From positions 310,001 to 374,000 of the forward strand of contig JACKLW010000006.1 of NCBI GenBank assembly GCA_024235715.1: a DNA stretch of 64,000 nucleotides, in the 5' to 3' direction. The DNA is from Accumulibacter sp. (GTDB lineage Bacteria; Pseudomonadota; Gammaproteobacteria; Burkholderiales; Rhodocyclaceae). The notes under the pieces were generated by a model. The model saw only the letters and a program-made list of their open reading frames with translations, was not told the origin of the DNA and did no database searches. The translations under genes and the position numbers were made by a program. Within the stretch, counting starts at the first letter, position 1. Each line of letters starts with the position of its first letter. This document shows, piece after piece, positions 1 through 7,999 of this stretch.

Positions 1-68
1 CGCACTGCAGATTCGAAGATCGACTTGTGCGCTTCTGTATTGATTAGCTGTTCTACCAGGGTGCTCAT
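1..68 (-). CDS. N-terminal fragment of an unidentified protein, cut by window edge
   Basis: An ATG at 66-68 read leftwards opens a frame that runs off the window after 22 codons and begins MSTLVEQLINTEAHKSIFES. The upstream sequence on this strand carries AGAGGA about eight bases before the ATG, a good ribosome binding site, so this looks like a true gene start. It lies downstream of fba on the same strand, but the fba terminator at 209-243 separates them. Too little is visible to name a family. Confidence 0.5.
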   Translation of the reverse strand, partial: MSTLVEQLINTEAHKSIFESAV

Positions 69-208
69 GTTTGGGTCCTCTTTTGGCAGGAGTTGCGGTG
101 TCGGTGCATGCACGGCTCGCCGCGCTGTTCGGGCCGGCGCGCCAGCGTCGCGGCAAGGGCTCGCCGGCGACGTGGATCCTGCGCGTTCGCAGCGTCCTGG
201 CCCGACAC

Positions 209-243
209 AAAAAAGGGCCAGCCCAAGAGACTTGGGCCAGCCC
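209..243 (-). terminator. Rho-independent terminator of fba
   Basis: Read on the minus strand, a 13-bp stem with two G-U wobbles (arms 231-243 and 215-227), a three-base loop and then a run of six T (209-214) lie about 24 bases after the fba stop codon. This is a textbook intrinsic terminator and marks the end of the fba transcript. Confidence 0.85.
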
Positions 244-266
244 GTTTCGGAATCCTCAGCGCTCGC

Positions 267-1340
267 TTACGCCAGGGTCCCGACGTTGTTCAGATCCTTG
301 AAGGCCTGCGTCAGGCGGGCGCGGAAGGAATCTTCGCCCTTGCGCAGCCAGGCACGCGGATCGTAGTACTTCTTGTTCGGCTTGCTGTCGCCTTCGGGGT
401 TGCCGATCTGGCCTTGCAGATAGCCTTCATTCTTCTTGTAGAAGCCCATCACGCCTTCCCAGAACGCCCACTGCAGGTCGGTGTCGAGGTTCATCTTGAT
501 GACGCCGTAGGAGATCGCTTCGCGGATTTCCTCGAGGGTCGATCCCGAGCCGCCGTGGAAGACGAAGTTGACCGGCTGCGCCTTGGTAGCGAATTTCTTC
601 TGCACGTACTCCTGCGAGTTCTTGAGGATGATCGGCTGCAGCTTGACGTTGCCCGGCTTGTATACGCCATGCACGTTGCCGAAGGCGGCGGCGACGGTGA
701 AGCGATCGCTGACCTTGGACAGTTCTTCATAGGCCAGAGCCACGTCTTCAGGCTGGGTGTAGAGCTTCGAGCTGTCGACGTTGGTGTTGTCCACGCCGTC
801 CTCCTCGCCGCCCGTGACGCCGAGCTCGATTTCGAGGGTCATGCCCATCTTGCTCATCCGTTCGAGATAGCGCTTGCAGATCTCGATGTTCTCGGCGATC
901 GGCTCTTCGGAGAGGTCAAGCATGTGCGAGCTGTAGAGCGGCTTGCCGTGCACCTTGAAATACTGCTCGCCGGCGTCGAGCAGGCCGTCAATCCAGGGCA
1001 GCAGCTTTTTCGCGGCGTGGTCGGTATGGGTGACGACAGTGGCGCCGTACAGCTCGGCCATGTGATGGATGTGCATGGCAGCGGAGACGGCACCGGCAAC
1101 ACAGGCGCGCTGGCCGGCATTGTCGAGTCCCTTGCCGGCATAGAATTGCGCACCACCATTCGAGAGCTGGATGATGGCCGGGGAGTTGAGCTCGGCGGCA
1201 GTCTCGATGACGCCGTTTACGGTGCTCGTGTTGATGACGTTCACGGCCGGCAGGGCGAATTGCTTTTCCTTGGCCAGATCGAAGATTGCTTGCAGTTGGT
1301 CGCCGCTGGCGACACCTGGTTTAATGCCTTTTGCATTCAT
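267..1340 (-). CDS. fba: Class II fructose-bisphosphate aldolase
   Basis: Cytosolic enzyme that reversibly cleaves fructose-1,6-bisphosphate into dihydroxyacetone phosphate and glyceraldehyde-3-phosphate. The product is 357 residues, close to the usual ~359 of the FbaA type. Class II metal and substrate motifs are visible: THTDHAAKK, the GNVHGVYKPGNV segment with a metal-binding His, and FHGGSGS near the C-terminus. The open frame continues upstream, but the ATG at 1338-1340 (MNAKGIKPG) gives the family start; the 38 extra residues before it are unlike the family. An intrinsic terminator follows. The arsenic genes acr3 and arsR lie upstream on the same strand, with 150 bases between acr3 and fba, so fba probably has its own promoter. 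Confidence 0.95.
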   Translation of the reverse strand: MNAKGIKPGVASGDQLQAIFDLAKEKQFALPAVNVINTSTVNGVIETAAELNSPAIIQLSNGGAQFYAGKGLDNAGQRACVAGAVSAAMHIHHMAELYGATVVTHTDHAAKKLLPWIDGLLDAGEQYFKVHGKPLYSSHMLDLSEEPIAENIEICKRYLERMSKMGMTLEIELGVTGGEEDGVDNTNVDSSKLYTQPEDVALAYEELSKVSDRFTVAAAFGNVHGVYKPGNVKLQPIILKNSQEYVQKKFATKAQPVNFVFHGGSGSTLEEIREAISYGVIKMNLDTDLQWAFWEGVMGFYKKNEGYLQGQIGNPEGDSKPNKKYYDPRAWLRKGEDSFRARLTQAFKDLNNVGTLA

Positions 1341-1490
1341 GGGTTCAGGTCCAGATTCAGTTGATTGAGTGGGTTCAAAAACTAGAGGAAAGCGGCCGCT
1401 GAAGTTGACCGGTTCAATGGAAGTATCTCGTTCGCGCAGCAACTCGTCAAGCACCGGCTCGCCAAGCCTTGCAGGCTCTTGTCTCTTCGC

Positions 1491-2543
1491 TCAGGCTTGT
1501 TCGCCACTCGCCTGCGGGTGGCGCAGACCAGCCTCGTACCAGGGCCTGCTGCGATTCACGAGATGCACCAGCCAGAGCATCACCGGGACCTCGATAAGGA
1601 CCCCGACGACCGTGGCCAGTGCAGCTCCGGAATCGAAGCCGTACAGGACGATTGCCACTGCAACTGCCAGCTCGAAGAAGTTTGATGCCCCTATCATTGT
1701 TGACGGGCCAGCGACGGCATGCGCAACAGAGAACGTCCGGTTCAGCCAGTAGCCAAGGGCTGCGATGAGCAGTCCCTGCAGCAGGATCGGCACGGCGAGC
1801 ATGCCGATGACGAACGGTTGTTCGATGATGGCCTGGCCCTGGAAGGCAAAGAGCAGCACCAGGGTCGCCAGGAGGGCGAAGATCGAGAACGCGCCGACGC
1901 GGGCCAGCGCCTGCTGGAAATACGCCTCGCCACGCATGCGCAGGCGGTGGCGGACAAACTGGGCGATGGCCAGCGGCAGCACGATGTACATCACGACTGA
2001 CAGGAAAAGCGTTTCCCAGGGCACGGGAATCGCCGAGACGCCGAGCAGCAGGGCAACGATCGGGGCGAAGGCGAAGATCATCACCAGATCGTTGAGTGCC
2101 ACCTGCGTGAGTGTGAAGTTGGCGTCGCCACGGCACAGGTTGCTCCACACGAAAACCATCGCCGTGCACGGCGCCGCGCCAAGCAGGATCAGGCCGGCGA
2201 CGTAGCTGTCGACCTGTCCTGCGGGAAGAAAAGGGGCGAAAACGTGCCGGATGAATAGCCAGCCGAGCAGCGCCATCGAAAAAGGTTTGACTGCCCAGTT
2301 CACGATCAGCGTGATGGCGATAGCACGTTTCTGGCGCCGTACCTGATGCAGTGAAGCGAAGTCGACCTTCATCAGCATCGGGATGATCATCGCCCAGATC
2401 AGCAGGCCGACCGGCAGGTTGACCTGCGCAATCTGCAGCTGGCCGACCGTCTGCGCCAGCTCCGGGAGTGCAACGCCGGTCGCCGTTCCGGCGACGATGC
2501 ACAGGAAGACCCACAGCGTCAGCCAACGTTCGAAGAAGCTCAT
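1491..2543 (-). CDS. acr3: ACR3-family arsenite efflux permease
   Basis: Inner-membrane carrier that expels arsenite, As(III). The product is about 350 residues with roughly ten hydrophobic segments, the normal size for Acr3. Family signatures are visible: GAAPCTAMVFVWSNL, with the conserved Cys shown to be essential in studied Acr3 proteins, then LNDLVMIFAFAPI and GASNFFELAVAVAI. The start is the ATG at 2541-2543 (MSFFERWLT); a much longer open frame upstream on this strand is antisense to arsR and GAPDH and is not credible. It lies 83 bases downstream of arsR on the same strand, the usual arsR-acr3 unit. No arsenate reductase gene is in the window, so As(V) reduction would have to be encoded elsewhere. 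Confidence 0.93.
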   Translation of the reverse strand: MSFFERWLTLWVFLCIVAGTATGVALPELAQTVGQLQIAQVNLPVGLLIWAMIIPMLMKVDFASLHQVRRQKRAIAITLIVNWAVKPFSMALLGWLFIRHVFAPFLPAGQVDSYVAGLILLGAAPCTAMVFVWSNLCRGDANFTLTQVALNDLVMIFAFAPIVALLLGVSAIPVPWETLFLSVVMYIVLPLAIAQFVRHRLRMRGEAYFQQALARVGAFSIFALLATLVLLFAFQGQAIIEQPFVIGMLAVPILLQGLLIAALGYWLNRTFSVAHAVAGPSTMIGASNFFELAVAVAIVLYGFDSGAALATVVGVLIEVPVMLWLVHLVNRSRPWYEAGLRHPQASGEQA

Positions 2544-2626
2544 CGGCGTGCGAACTGCGGATGGCGGTCGCGACGCGCGGTAGTGCGTGCGGTCGCAGAT
2601 GCCTGGCGAGATCCGGGAAGCACCAT

Positions 2627-2941
2627 CTACGGGGCCGCGGGTTTGCAGATTTCGGGGTGGCCGCCGCAGCAGCTGTCGGTCAGGAAGCCGATCAGCGCAT
2701 CGATTCTGCGCATGTCCGCATGGCAGCGCACGAAGCGCCCTTCCTGGACGGTGCTGATCAGTCCGGCATGGGTAAGTGTCTTCAAGTGGAAGGACAGTGT
2801 CGGTGCGGGTAAGGCCAATTGCTCCGCAATGACACCGACGGTAAGGCCCTCGGGCGCATGCTGGACCAGCAAGCGGAAGATCGCCAGGCGGCTGTCTTGT
2901 GCCAGCGCGGCCAGTGCGGTGACGGCATTCGATTCGTTCAT
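2627..2941 (-). CDS. arsR: ArsR-family arsenic-responsive repressor
   Basis: Small winged-helix repressor of 104 residues that would release DNA when it binds As(III). The helix-turn-helix is at about residues 33-61 (LTVGVIAEQLALPAPTLSFH). The C-terminus has C91, C92 and C99 in the stretch DSCCGGHPEIC. That arrangement resembles the C-terminal three-Cys arsenite site of the Acidithiobacillus ferrooxidans type of ArsR rather than the helix-alpha-4 CxC site of plasmid R773 ArsR. The start is the ATG at 2939-2941, with GGAA six bases upstream; the longer open frame adds an Arg-rich leader that is not part of the family. It is transcribed away from GAPDH-arsJ and towards acr3, so it probably controls both arms from 2942-3206. 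Confidence 0.92.
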   Translation of the reverse strand: MNESNAVTALAALAQDSRLAIFRLLVQHAPEGLTVGVIAEQLALPAPTLSFHLKTLTHAGLISTVQEGRFVRCHADMRRIDALIGFLTDSCCGGHPEICKPAAP

Positions 2942-3084
2942 TGTTCCAAAGATACCGAAATATCGCCGCTGCCGCAAAGTGTTTGGGCCCACGTGGCAGC
3001 GTTCGTCTGCGGCGAGGGGCCGCCGGCCGATCGTCGAAGCAGACTTGCTGCGTCGCGGCGGTGCCACGAGCAGCGCCGGCAGGG

Positions 3085-3113
3085 TTTACATGATTCGAAT
3101 ATTCTAGCAATAT
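3085..3113 (+). promoter_or_regulatory. Candidate GAPDH-arsJ promoter with overlapping ArsR operator
   Basis: TTTACA (3085-3090) and CAATAT (3108-3113) are separated by 17 bases, a plausible sigma-70 arrangement reading towards GAPDH. The spacer holds two overlapping perfect palindromes, ATTCGAAT (3093-3100) and GAATATTC (3097-3104), where a bound ArsR would block RNA polymerase. A second short inverted repeat, GATA-N6-TATC at 2951-2964, sits close to the arsR start. This is a pattern reading only. Confidence 0.4.
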
Positions 3114-3206
3114 GGAAATGTCGCCCTGGCCGCTGCTGTCTCGGCATGCAGTTGCCGGCTCGCCGGCGTCCGGCGAAAGAGCGCTCACCACTCGGAGGAA
3201 CGAAAA

Positions 3207-4217
3207 ATGACGGTAAGGGTTGGCATCAACGGTTTCGGCCGCATGGGCAGGCTGGCGCTGCGCGCGGCCTGGGATTATCCGGAACTGGAATTCGTGCACA
3301 TCAACGAAGCAAACGGTCCGGTCGAGTCGGCGGCGCACCTGCTGGAGTTCGATTCGGTGCAGGGCCGTTGGCGGCGCGACATCGAAGTCCGTGACGGGCG
3401 CATGCTGGTGGACGGAAAGTCGATCACCTACAGCAGTGCAAAGGACGTGGCCGGCGGACCGTGGCGCGACGTCGGCGCGGATATCGTTCTCGAGGCCAGC
3501 GGCAAGTGGCGAACCGTCGATCAGCTGACACCCTATCTCGACGCGGGCGTCAGGAAAGTGGTCGTCGCTGCGCCGGTCAAGGATGGCGGTGTTCTGAACA
3601 TCGTCATGGGCATCAATGACCACCTCTACGATCCCGCCCGCGACCAGATCGTCACCGCGGCCTCTTGCACCACAAACTGCCTGGCGCCGGTGGTCAAGGT
3701 CGTCCATGAGGCGATCGGCATCGCACGCGGGATGATCACCACCATCCACAGTTCGACGAACACGCAGGTGGTGCACGACCAGATGCACAAGGACCTTCGC
3801 CGCGCCCGCTCGGCCAGCCTGTCACTGATCCCGACGACGACTGGTTCGGCGACGGCGATTGCGCTGATCTTCCCGGAACTGAAGGGCAAGCTCGATGGCC
3901 ATGCGGTACGCGTGCCTCTGCTCAATGCCTCGCTGACCGATTGCGTCTTCGAAATGCAGCGGCCGACGACGGCTGCTGAAGTGAATGGCCTGTTCAAGGC
4001 CGCCGCGGCCGGACCCCTGAACGGAATTCTGGGCTACGAGGAGCGGCCCCTGGTTTCGATGGACTATCTGGGCGACGCGCGTTCGTCGATCGTTGACGCG
4101 GCGCACACCCTGGTGGTCAACGACACGATGCTCAAGATCTACGCCTGGTATGACAACGAGTGGGGCTACGCCAACCGCTACGCCGAACTGGCGCGCAAGC
4201 TGGCGAGGTCGCTTTAG
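3207..4217 (+). CDS. Glyceraldehyde-3-phosphate dehydrogenase of the arsenate-resistance (ArsJ) type
   Basis: NAD-dependent GAPDH of 336 residues. The nucleotide-binding start [17 protein letters not shown], the catalytic Cys154 in ASCTTNC and His181 in TTIHSSTN are all present. In ArsJ modules the enzyme uses arsenate instead of phosphate and makes 1-arseno-3-phosphoglycerate. That role is inferred here from context: it is flanked by arsR-acr3 on one side and an ArsJ-like exporter 89 bases downstream. A strong ribosome binding site, GGAGGAA (3194-3200), precedes the ATG. It could also act in normal glycolysis if it is the only GAPDH in the genome, but the sequence around the active-site His ([11 protein letters not shown]) differs from common housekeeping GAPDHs, which favours the ars-specific paralogue. 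Confidence 0.88.
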   Translation: MTVRVGINGFGRMGRLALRAAWDYPELEFVHINEANGPVESAAHLLEFDSVQGRWRRDIEVRDGRMLVDGKSITYSSAKDVAGGPWRDVGADIVLEASGKWRTVDQLTPYLDAGVRKVVVAAPVKDGGVLNIVMGINDHLYDPARDQIVTAASCTTNCLAPVVKVVHEAIGIARGMITTIHSSTNTQVVHDQMHKDLRRARSASLSLIPTTTGSATAIALIFPELKGKLDGHAVRVPLLNASLTDCVFEMQRPTTAAEVNGLFKAAAAGPLNGILGYEERPLVSMDYLGDARSSIVDAAHTLVVNDTMLKIYAWYDNEWGYANRYAELARKLARSL

Positions 4218-4306
4218 GCGGTTAGGCCGTGCTACCCAGCGGCGGTTGGGCAAGCCGATGGCCGACTGCCCCGGCGCAGCGCGGCATACTGTAGAGGAAG
4301 AGGACC

Positions 4307-5605
4307 ATGAGCGATCCATCAGCAGCCAGCGGCGCCGCGCCGCGCGCCGGTCTGCGCAACTACGTCCTGGTTACCGGCGCCTACTGGGCCGATACGGTGA
4401 CCGACGGCGCGACGCGCATGCTGGTGCTGTTCTACTTCTACAATCTGGGCTACACGCCACTGGCGGTGGCTTCGCTGTTCATCTTCTACGAAGTCTTCGG
4501 CATTCTGACGAATCTCTTCGGCGGCTACATTGGCGCACGTTTCGGGCTCAAGACGACGCTGTTCATCGGGCTCGGCACGCAGTTGGTGGCGCTGTCGATG
4601 CTCGCCTTTGCGCCGCAGTCCTGGCTGGTCGTCGCCTGGGTGATGGTCTCGCAGGCCCTGAGCGGGATTGCCAAGGACATGACCAAGATGAGTTCCAAGA
4701 GCGCGGTCAAGCTGATCGTCCCGGAGGATGCTTCGGCAACGCTGTACCGCTGGGTGGCCGTTCTGACCGGGTCGAAGAACGCGCTGAAGGGTGTCGGCTT
4801 CTTCCTCGGTGGCCTGCTGCTGACCGTGCTCGATTTCCAGACTGCGCTGAGGCTGCTGGTGGTGCTGGTGGCGGTCGCCCTGGTCCTGGCCGCCACGCTG
4901 ATGCGCGGCGGCCTCGGGCAGGCCAACAAGAAGGCCAAATTCGGGCAGATGTTTTCACGCAACGCCTCGGTCAACAAGCTGGCGGCTGCGCGCATCTTTC
5001 TTTTCGGCGCCCGCGACGTCTGGTTCGTCGTCGGCCTGCCGGTATTCCTGTCGAGCGTCCTCGGCTGGACCTTCTGGCAATCGGGTGGCTTCCTGGCGAT
5101 CTGGGTGATCGGTTACGGCATCGTCCAGGCGGCGACTCCGCGTCTGCTGCGCAGCCGCGTCGAGGAACATCGCCAACCCGATGGGCGCACGGCGACGATC
5201 CTGGCCTTCGTTCTCGCCGCGCTGCCCGCCGGAATCGCCGTCGCGCTGAGCGCCGGTGTGGCGCCGGCGATCGTCGTCGTCGCCGGGCTGATCGTCTTCG
5301 GCGCCGTCTTCGCGCTCAACTCGGCGGTGCACTCCTACCTGATTCTGGCCTATACCGACAGTGACAAGGTGGCGATGAGCGTCGGTTTCTACTACATGGC
5401 CAATGCTGCCGGGCGCCTGGCCGGCACGGTTCTCTCGGGTGCGCTCTACCAGTGGGGAGTGCAAAGTGGACCGAACAGCGGTCTGGTTGCCTGCCTGTGG
5501 GCGTCTTCGGCATTCGTTCTCGTCGCCGGTCTGCTGTCGCTGCTGCTGCCGCGTCAGCCCGGCGCAGGCAGCAAGCCGATCAAGCTCGGCGACCTCGGCG
5601 AGTGA
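4307..5605 (+). CDS. arsJ: ArsJ-like MFS exporter of 1-arseno-3-phosphoglycerate
   Basis: Major-facilitator membrane protein of 432 residues with about twelve hydrophobic segments, starting near LRNYVLVTGAYWADTVTDGA. Its place directly after an ars-linked GAPDH matches the described ArsJ-GAPDH pair, in which GAPDH makes the unstable 1-arseno-3-phosphoglycerate and ArsJ expels it, giving arsenate resistance without prior reduction. The ATG at 4307 has a purine-rich AGAGGAAGAGG just upstream. A long perfect hairpin at 5623-5659 ends the transcript. The family call rests on size, topology and strong context; a generic MFS drug exporter is the alternative. Confidence 0.87.
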   Translation: MSDPSAASGAAPRAGLRNYVLVTGAYWADTVTDGATRMLVLFYFYNLGYTPLAVASLFIFYEVFGILTNLFGGYIGARFGLKTTLFIGLGTQLVALSMLAFAPQSWLVVAWVMVSQALSGIAKDMTKMSSKSAVKLIVPEDASATLYRWVAVLTGSKNALKGVGFFLGGLLLTVLDFQTALRLLVVLVAVALVLAATLMRGGLGQANKKAKFGQMFSRNASVNKLAAARIFLFGARDVWFVVGLPVFLSSVLGWTFWQSGGFLAIWVIGYGIVQAATPRLLRSRVEEHRQPDGRTATILAFVLAALPAGIAVALSAGVAPAIVVVAGLIVFGAVFALNSAVHSYLILAYTDSDKVAMSVGFYYMANAAGRLAGTVLSGALYQWGVQSGPNSGLVACLWASSAFVLVAGLLSLLLPRQPGAGSKPIKLGDLGE

Positions 5606-5622
5606 TCCACCGCGCGCGGGTG

Positions 5623-5659
5623 AACGAGAAAGGCATCGCCAGGCGATGCCTTTCTCGTT
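5623..5659. terminator. Bidirectional terminator between arsJ and eno
   Basis: A perfect 18-bp inverted repeat (arms 5623-5640 and 5642-5659) sits in the 68 bases between the convergent arsJ and eno stop codons. The stem itself carries the AT-rich part (GAAA/TTTC), so either strand could fold and terminate. Confidence 0.75.
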
Positions 5660-5673
5660 ACTTCCGCCCCGAC

Positions 5674-7038
5674 TTAGAAGCCGGCGCCCTTGATCGACTT
5701 GAGGCCCTTGTAGACCGCCTTGCTGCCCAGTTGCTCCTCGATACGCAGCAGCTGGTTGTACTTGCAGATACGGTCGGTTCGCGACAGGGAGCCGGTCTTG
5801 ATCTGGCCGGCGCCGGTGCCGACAGCCAGGTCCGCGATGAACGCGTCTTCGGTCTCGCCCGAGCGGTGCGAGGAAATGACGCCGTAGCCTGCCTTCTGCG
5901 CCATCTTGATCGCGTCCAGCGTCTCGGTAACCGTGCCGATCTGGTTGACCTTGATCAGGATGGCATTCGCCGCCTTCATGTCGATGCCCTGCTTGAGGCG
6001 TACCGGATTGGTGACGAAGAAGTCGTCGCCGACGATCTGCACCTTCTCGCCGAGTTCCCTGGTCAGCTTGACGTAACCTTCCCAGTCGCTCTGGTCGAGA
6101 CCGTCTTCGATCGAGACGATCGGGTACTTCTTGCACCAGTCGCTGTACACCTTGATCATGTCGTCGTCGCTGAACAGCTTGTCCGGGTTCGACTTCCAGA
6201 ACTTGTAACCCTTGCGGTCGCCTTCGTCGAAGAGCTCGGAGGACGCGCAGTCGAGCGCGATGCCGATCTGCTTGCCGGGCTTGTAGCCGGCGGCGACGAT
6301 CGCTTCCATGATCACTTCGAGCGACTGGTCGTTGGTCAGGTTGGGCGCGAAACCGCCTTCGTCGCCGACCGCGGTCACATGGCCGCCCTTTTTCAGAATG
6401 CTCTTCAGCGCGTGGAAGATTTCGGTGATCCAGCGCAGGCCTTCCGAGAAGGATGGCGCGCCCACCGGCATGATCATGAATTCCTGGAAATCGATCAGGT
6501 TGTCGGCGTGCTTGCCCCCGTTGATGATGTTAGCCATCGGCGTCGGCAGGCAGAAATCACGGTTGCGGTGGATCTTGCCAATGTATTTCCAGAGCGGCAT
6601 CTTGCTGACGTTGGCGCCGCACAGGGTGATCGCCATCGATGCGCCGAGCAGCGCGTTGGCGCCCAGGTTCGACTTGTTGGCCGTGCCGTCGAGCGCGATC
6701 ATCGCCTCGTCGAGCTCGCGCTGGTCGAGCGGGTTCCTGCCCTTGAGCAGTTTTGCGATCGGGCCGTTGACCGCGGCAACGGCTTTCAGGACGCCTTTGC
6801 CAAGGTAGGCCTTCTTGTCGCCATCGCGCAGTTCGCAGGCTTCGAACTCACCTGTCGAGGCACCCGACGGGACGGCAGCGCGAGCCATGTAGCCATTGTC
6901 GAGGGTGATATCGACCTCCACTGTCGGGTTGCCGCGTGAGTCGAGGATTTGCCGCCCGACGACTTTGGTGATTTTGACAGTGGACTCTTCCGCTTCTTCG
7001 CTATTCTTCAGTTTCTTGACTTTTTCGGCTTTTGCCAT
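5674..7038 (-). CDS. eno: Enolase with a short Lys/Glu-rich N-terminal extension
   Basis: Converts 2-phosphoglycerate to phosphoenolpyruvate in glycolysis; Mg-dependent and cytosolic. The product is 454 residues against the usual ~430. Visible signatures are [27 protein letters not shown], the catalytic-Lys region LIKVNQIGT and [18 protein letters not shown]. The extra ~20 residues are a charged leader, [19 protein letters not shown]. No alternative ATG or GTG lies between it and the conserved core, so the ATG at 7036-7038 seems real; CGGAG lies about ten bases upstream. It converges with arsJ and lies downstream of the frameshifted cupin on the same strand. The 226 bases upstream of it (7039-7264) hold only a doubled GGCGTTCACTCGAA at about 7199-7226. 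Confidence 0.95.
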   Translation of the reverse strand: MAKAEKVKKLKNSEEAEESTVKITKVVGRQILDSRGNPTVEVDITLDNGYMARAAVPSGASTGEFEACELRDGDKKAYLGKGVLKAVAAVNGPIAKLLKGRNPLDQRELDEAMIALDGTANKSNLGANALLGASMAITLCGANVSKMPLWKYIGKIHRNRDFCLPTPMANIINGGKHADNLIDFQEFMIMPVGAPSFSEGLRWITEIFHALKSILKKGGHVTAVGDEGGFAPNLTNDQSLEVIMEAIVAAGYKPGKQIGIALDCASSELFDEGDRKGYKFWKSNPDKLFSDDDMIKVYSDWCKKYPIVSIEDGLDQSDWEGYVKLTRELGEKVQIVGDDFFVTNPVRLKQGIDMKAANAILIKVNQIGTVTETLDAIKMAQKAGYGVISSHRSGETEDAFIADLAVGTGAGQIKTGSLSRTDRICKYNQLLRIEEQLGSKAVYKGLKSIKGAGF

Positions 7039-7264
7039 AATGGAACTCCGTGGGAGTGGTTTGGTGGAAACGACGTCGGAAACTTCTCCCGCGGATCATA
7101 CCGAATTCAGATCGCGCCGTGCAATGTTTGCCACCGGCAAGATGGTCCAATCCGGCAGTAGTCCGGCAATCGCCGGGTCCTCCGCCGCCGGGGAGGAAGG
7201 CGTTCACTCGAAGGCGTTCACTCGAACGTTGCCATGCCGGCCCGGCAGTTCCGAATCACGTCGT

Positions 7265-7679
7265 TCAGTATTCCGCCGAGTCGCCGTCAGACCTGTTCTC
7301 CGCCTTGCCTCGCACGCCCTGCTTGAGTTCGATCATGATCACCCGCGTATCGGTCGGGCCAACGTTTTCGCCGCTAATGCTTGTGCTTCTGACCACATTG
7401 CTCTCCCGCCTCGAACTCGCGCAGGATCATCTTGCCATCCGGCAGGGTGATCGTGCGTTTGAACGGCGTTATCGCGTAGAGAACGAATGCCGGGCGCCGG
7501 TGCTGATGGGTCTTTTCGCCAGGCGGGTCGTGATACGCCAATACCCGAACGTTTTCGTTCTCGAGAAGATCCTGGTATTTGTCAGGGTCCCTATTGACCG
7601 CGTCCCGGGCACTGCCTGGCGCCGCCAGTGCGAGGCCGGCAGTGATGATAAGAATTTGCGTGATCAGGGATCGCGTCAT
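7265..7679 (-). pseudogene. Frameshifted periplasmic BauB-like cupin
   Basis: The frame opens at the ATG 7677-7679 behind an AAAGGA ribosome binding site. It has a signal peptide (MTRSLITQILIITAGLALAA), then a small cupin fold with NENVRVLAYHDPPGEKTHQH, whose His residues are typical cupin metal ligands. The frame stops at 7374-7376 after EAGEQCGQKHKH. Deleting one base from about 7383 joins it to KHSISGENVGPTDTRVIMIELK in another frame, ending at 7265. The segment GENVG-TDTRVIMIELK is the usual end of this family, so one extra A has broken the gene, unless it is an assembly error. The intact family is small and mostly uncharacterised; BauB is linked to beta-alanine metabolism in Pseudomonas. 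Confidence 0.72.
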
Positions 7680-7999
7680 GGCCGGTCCTTTGCAGATGGC
7701 GTCAAGCCATTTCTTGCAGGCCAAGTATCCGTTTCGACGAAGACCGGTTCGCCGTCGCGTCTGAACTTCCGTTCCCTGAAAACGTCGCAGCATGGCTCGT
7801 GCTTCTTGAAGCGAGGCGACAGTGAAGCCGCTGCCCGGACCTTGGGCGCCCACCCACCGCGCAGATGCCGTTACCGCAACTCGGCGCGGAGGAGTCCCGT
7901 ACCGGCGTGGTACTTGCTCGCCGTCATACAACTGCAACCTTGGCGGCCAAGAATATCTCCCCTGGCAGGACCATTTCAAAACTATTGGGGAGAGCAGGC
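7680..7999. other. Intergenic region between divergent cupin and pyruvate kinase
   Basis: About 320 bases without a gene I can support. It must hold the promoters for the leftward cupin and the rightward pyk. I see no clear -35/-10 pair or operator, only the pyk ribosome binding site at its right end. Open frames crossing it lack initiation signals and family similarity. Confidence 0.5.

Noticed and set aside
93-1364. 423-codon frame on the plus strand opposite fba
   Set aside because: It is the complement shadow of the clearly recognisable fba gene; its translation shows no family motifs and GC-rich codon bias easily leaves the opposite strand open.
2544-3788. Upstream extension of the acr3 frame to 765 codons
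   Set aside because: The added part is antisense to arsR and GAPDH and is not membrane-like; Acr3 proteins start at MSFFERW here.
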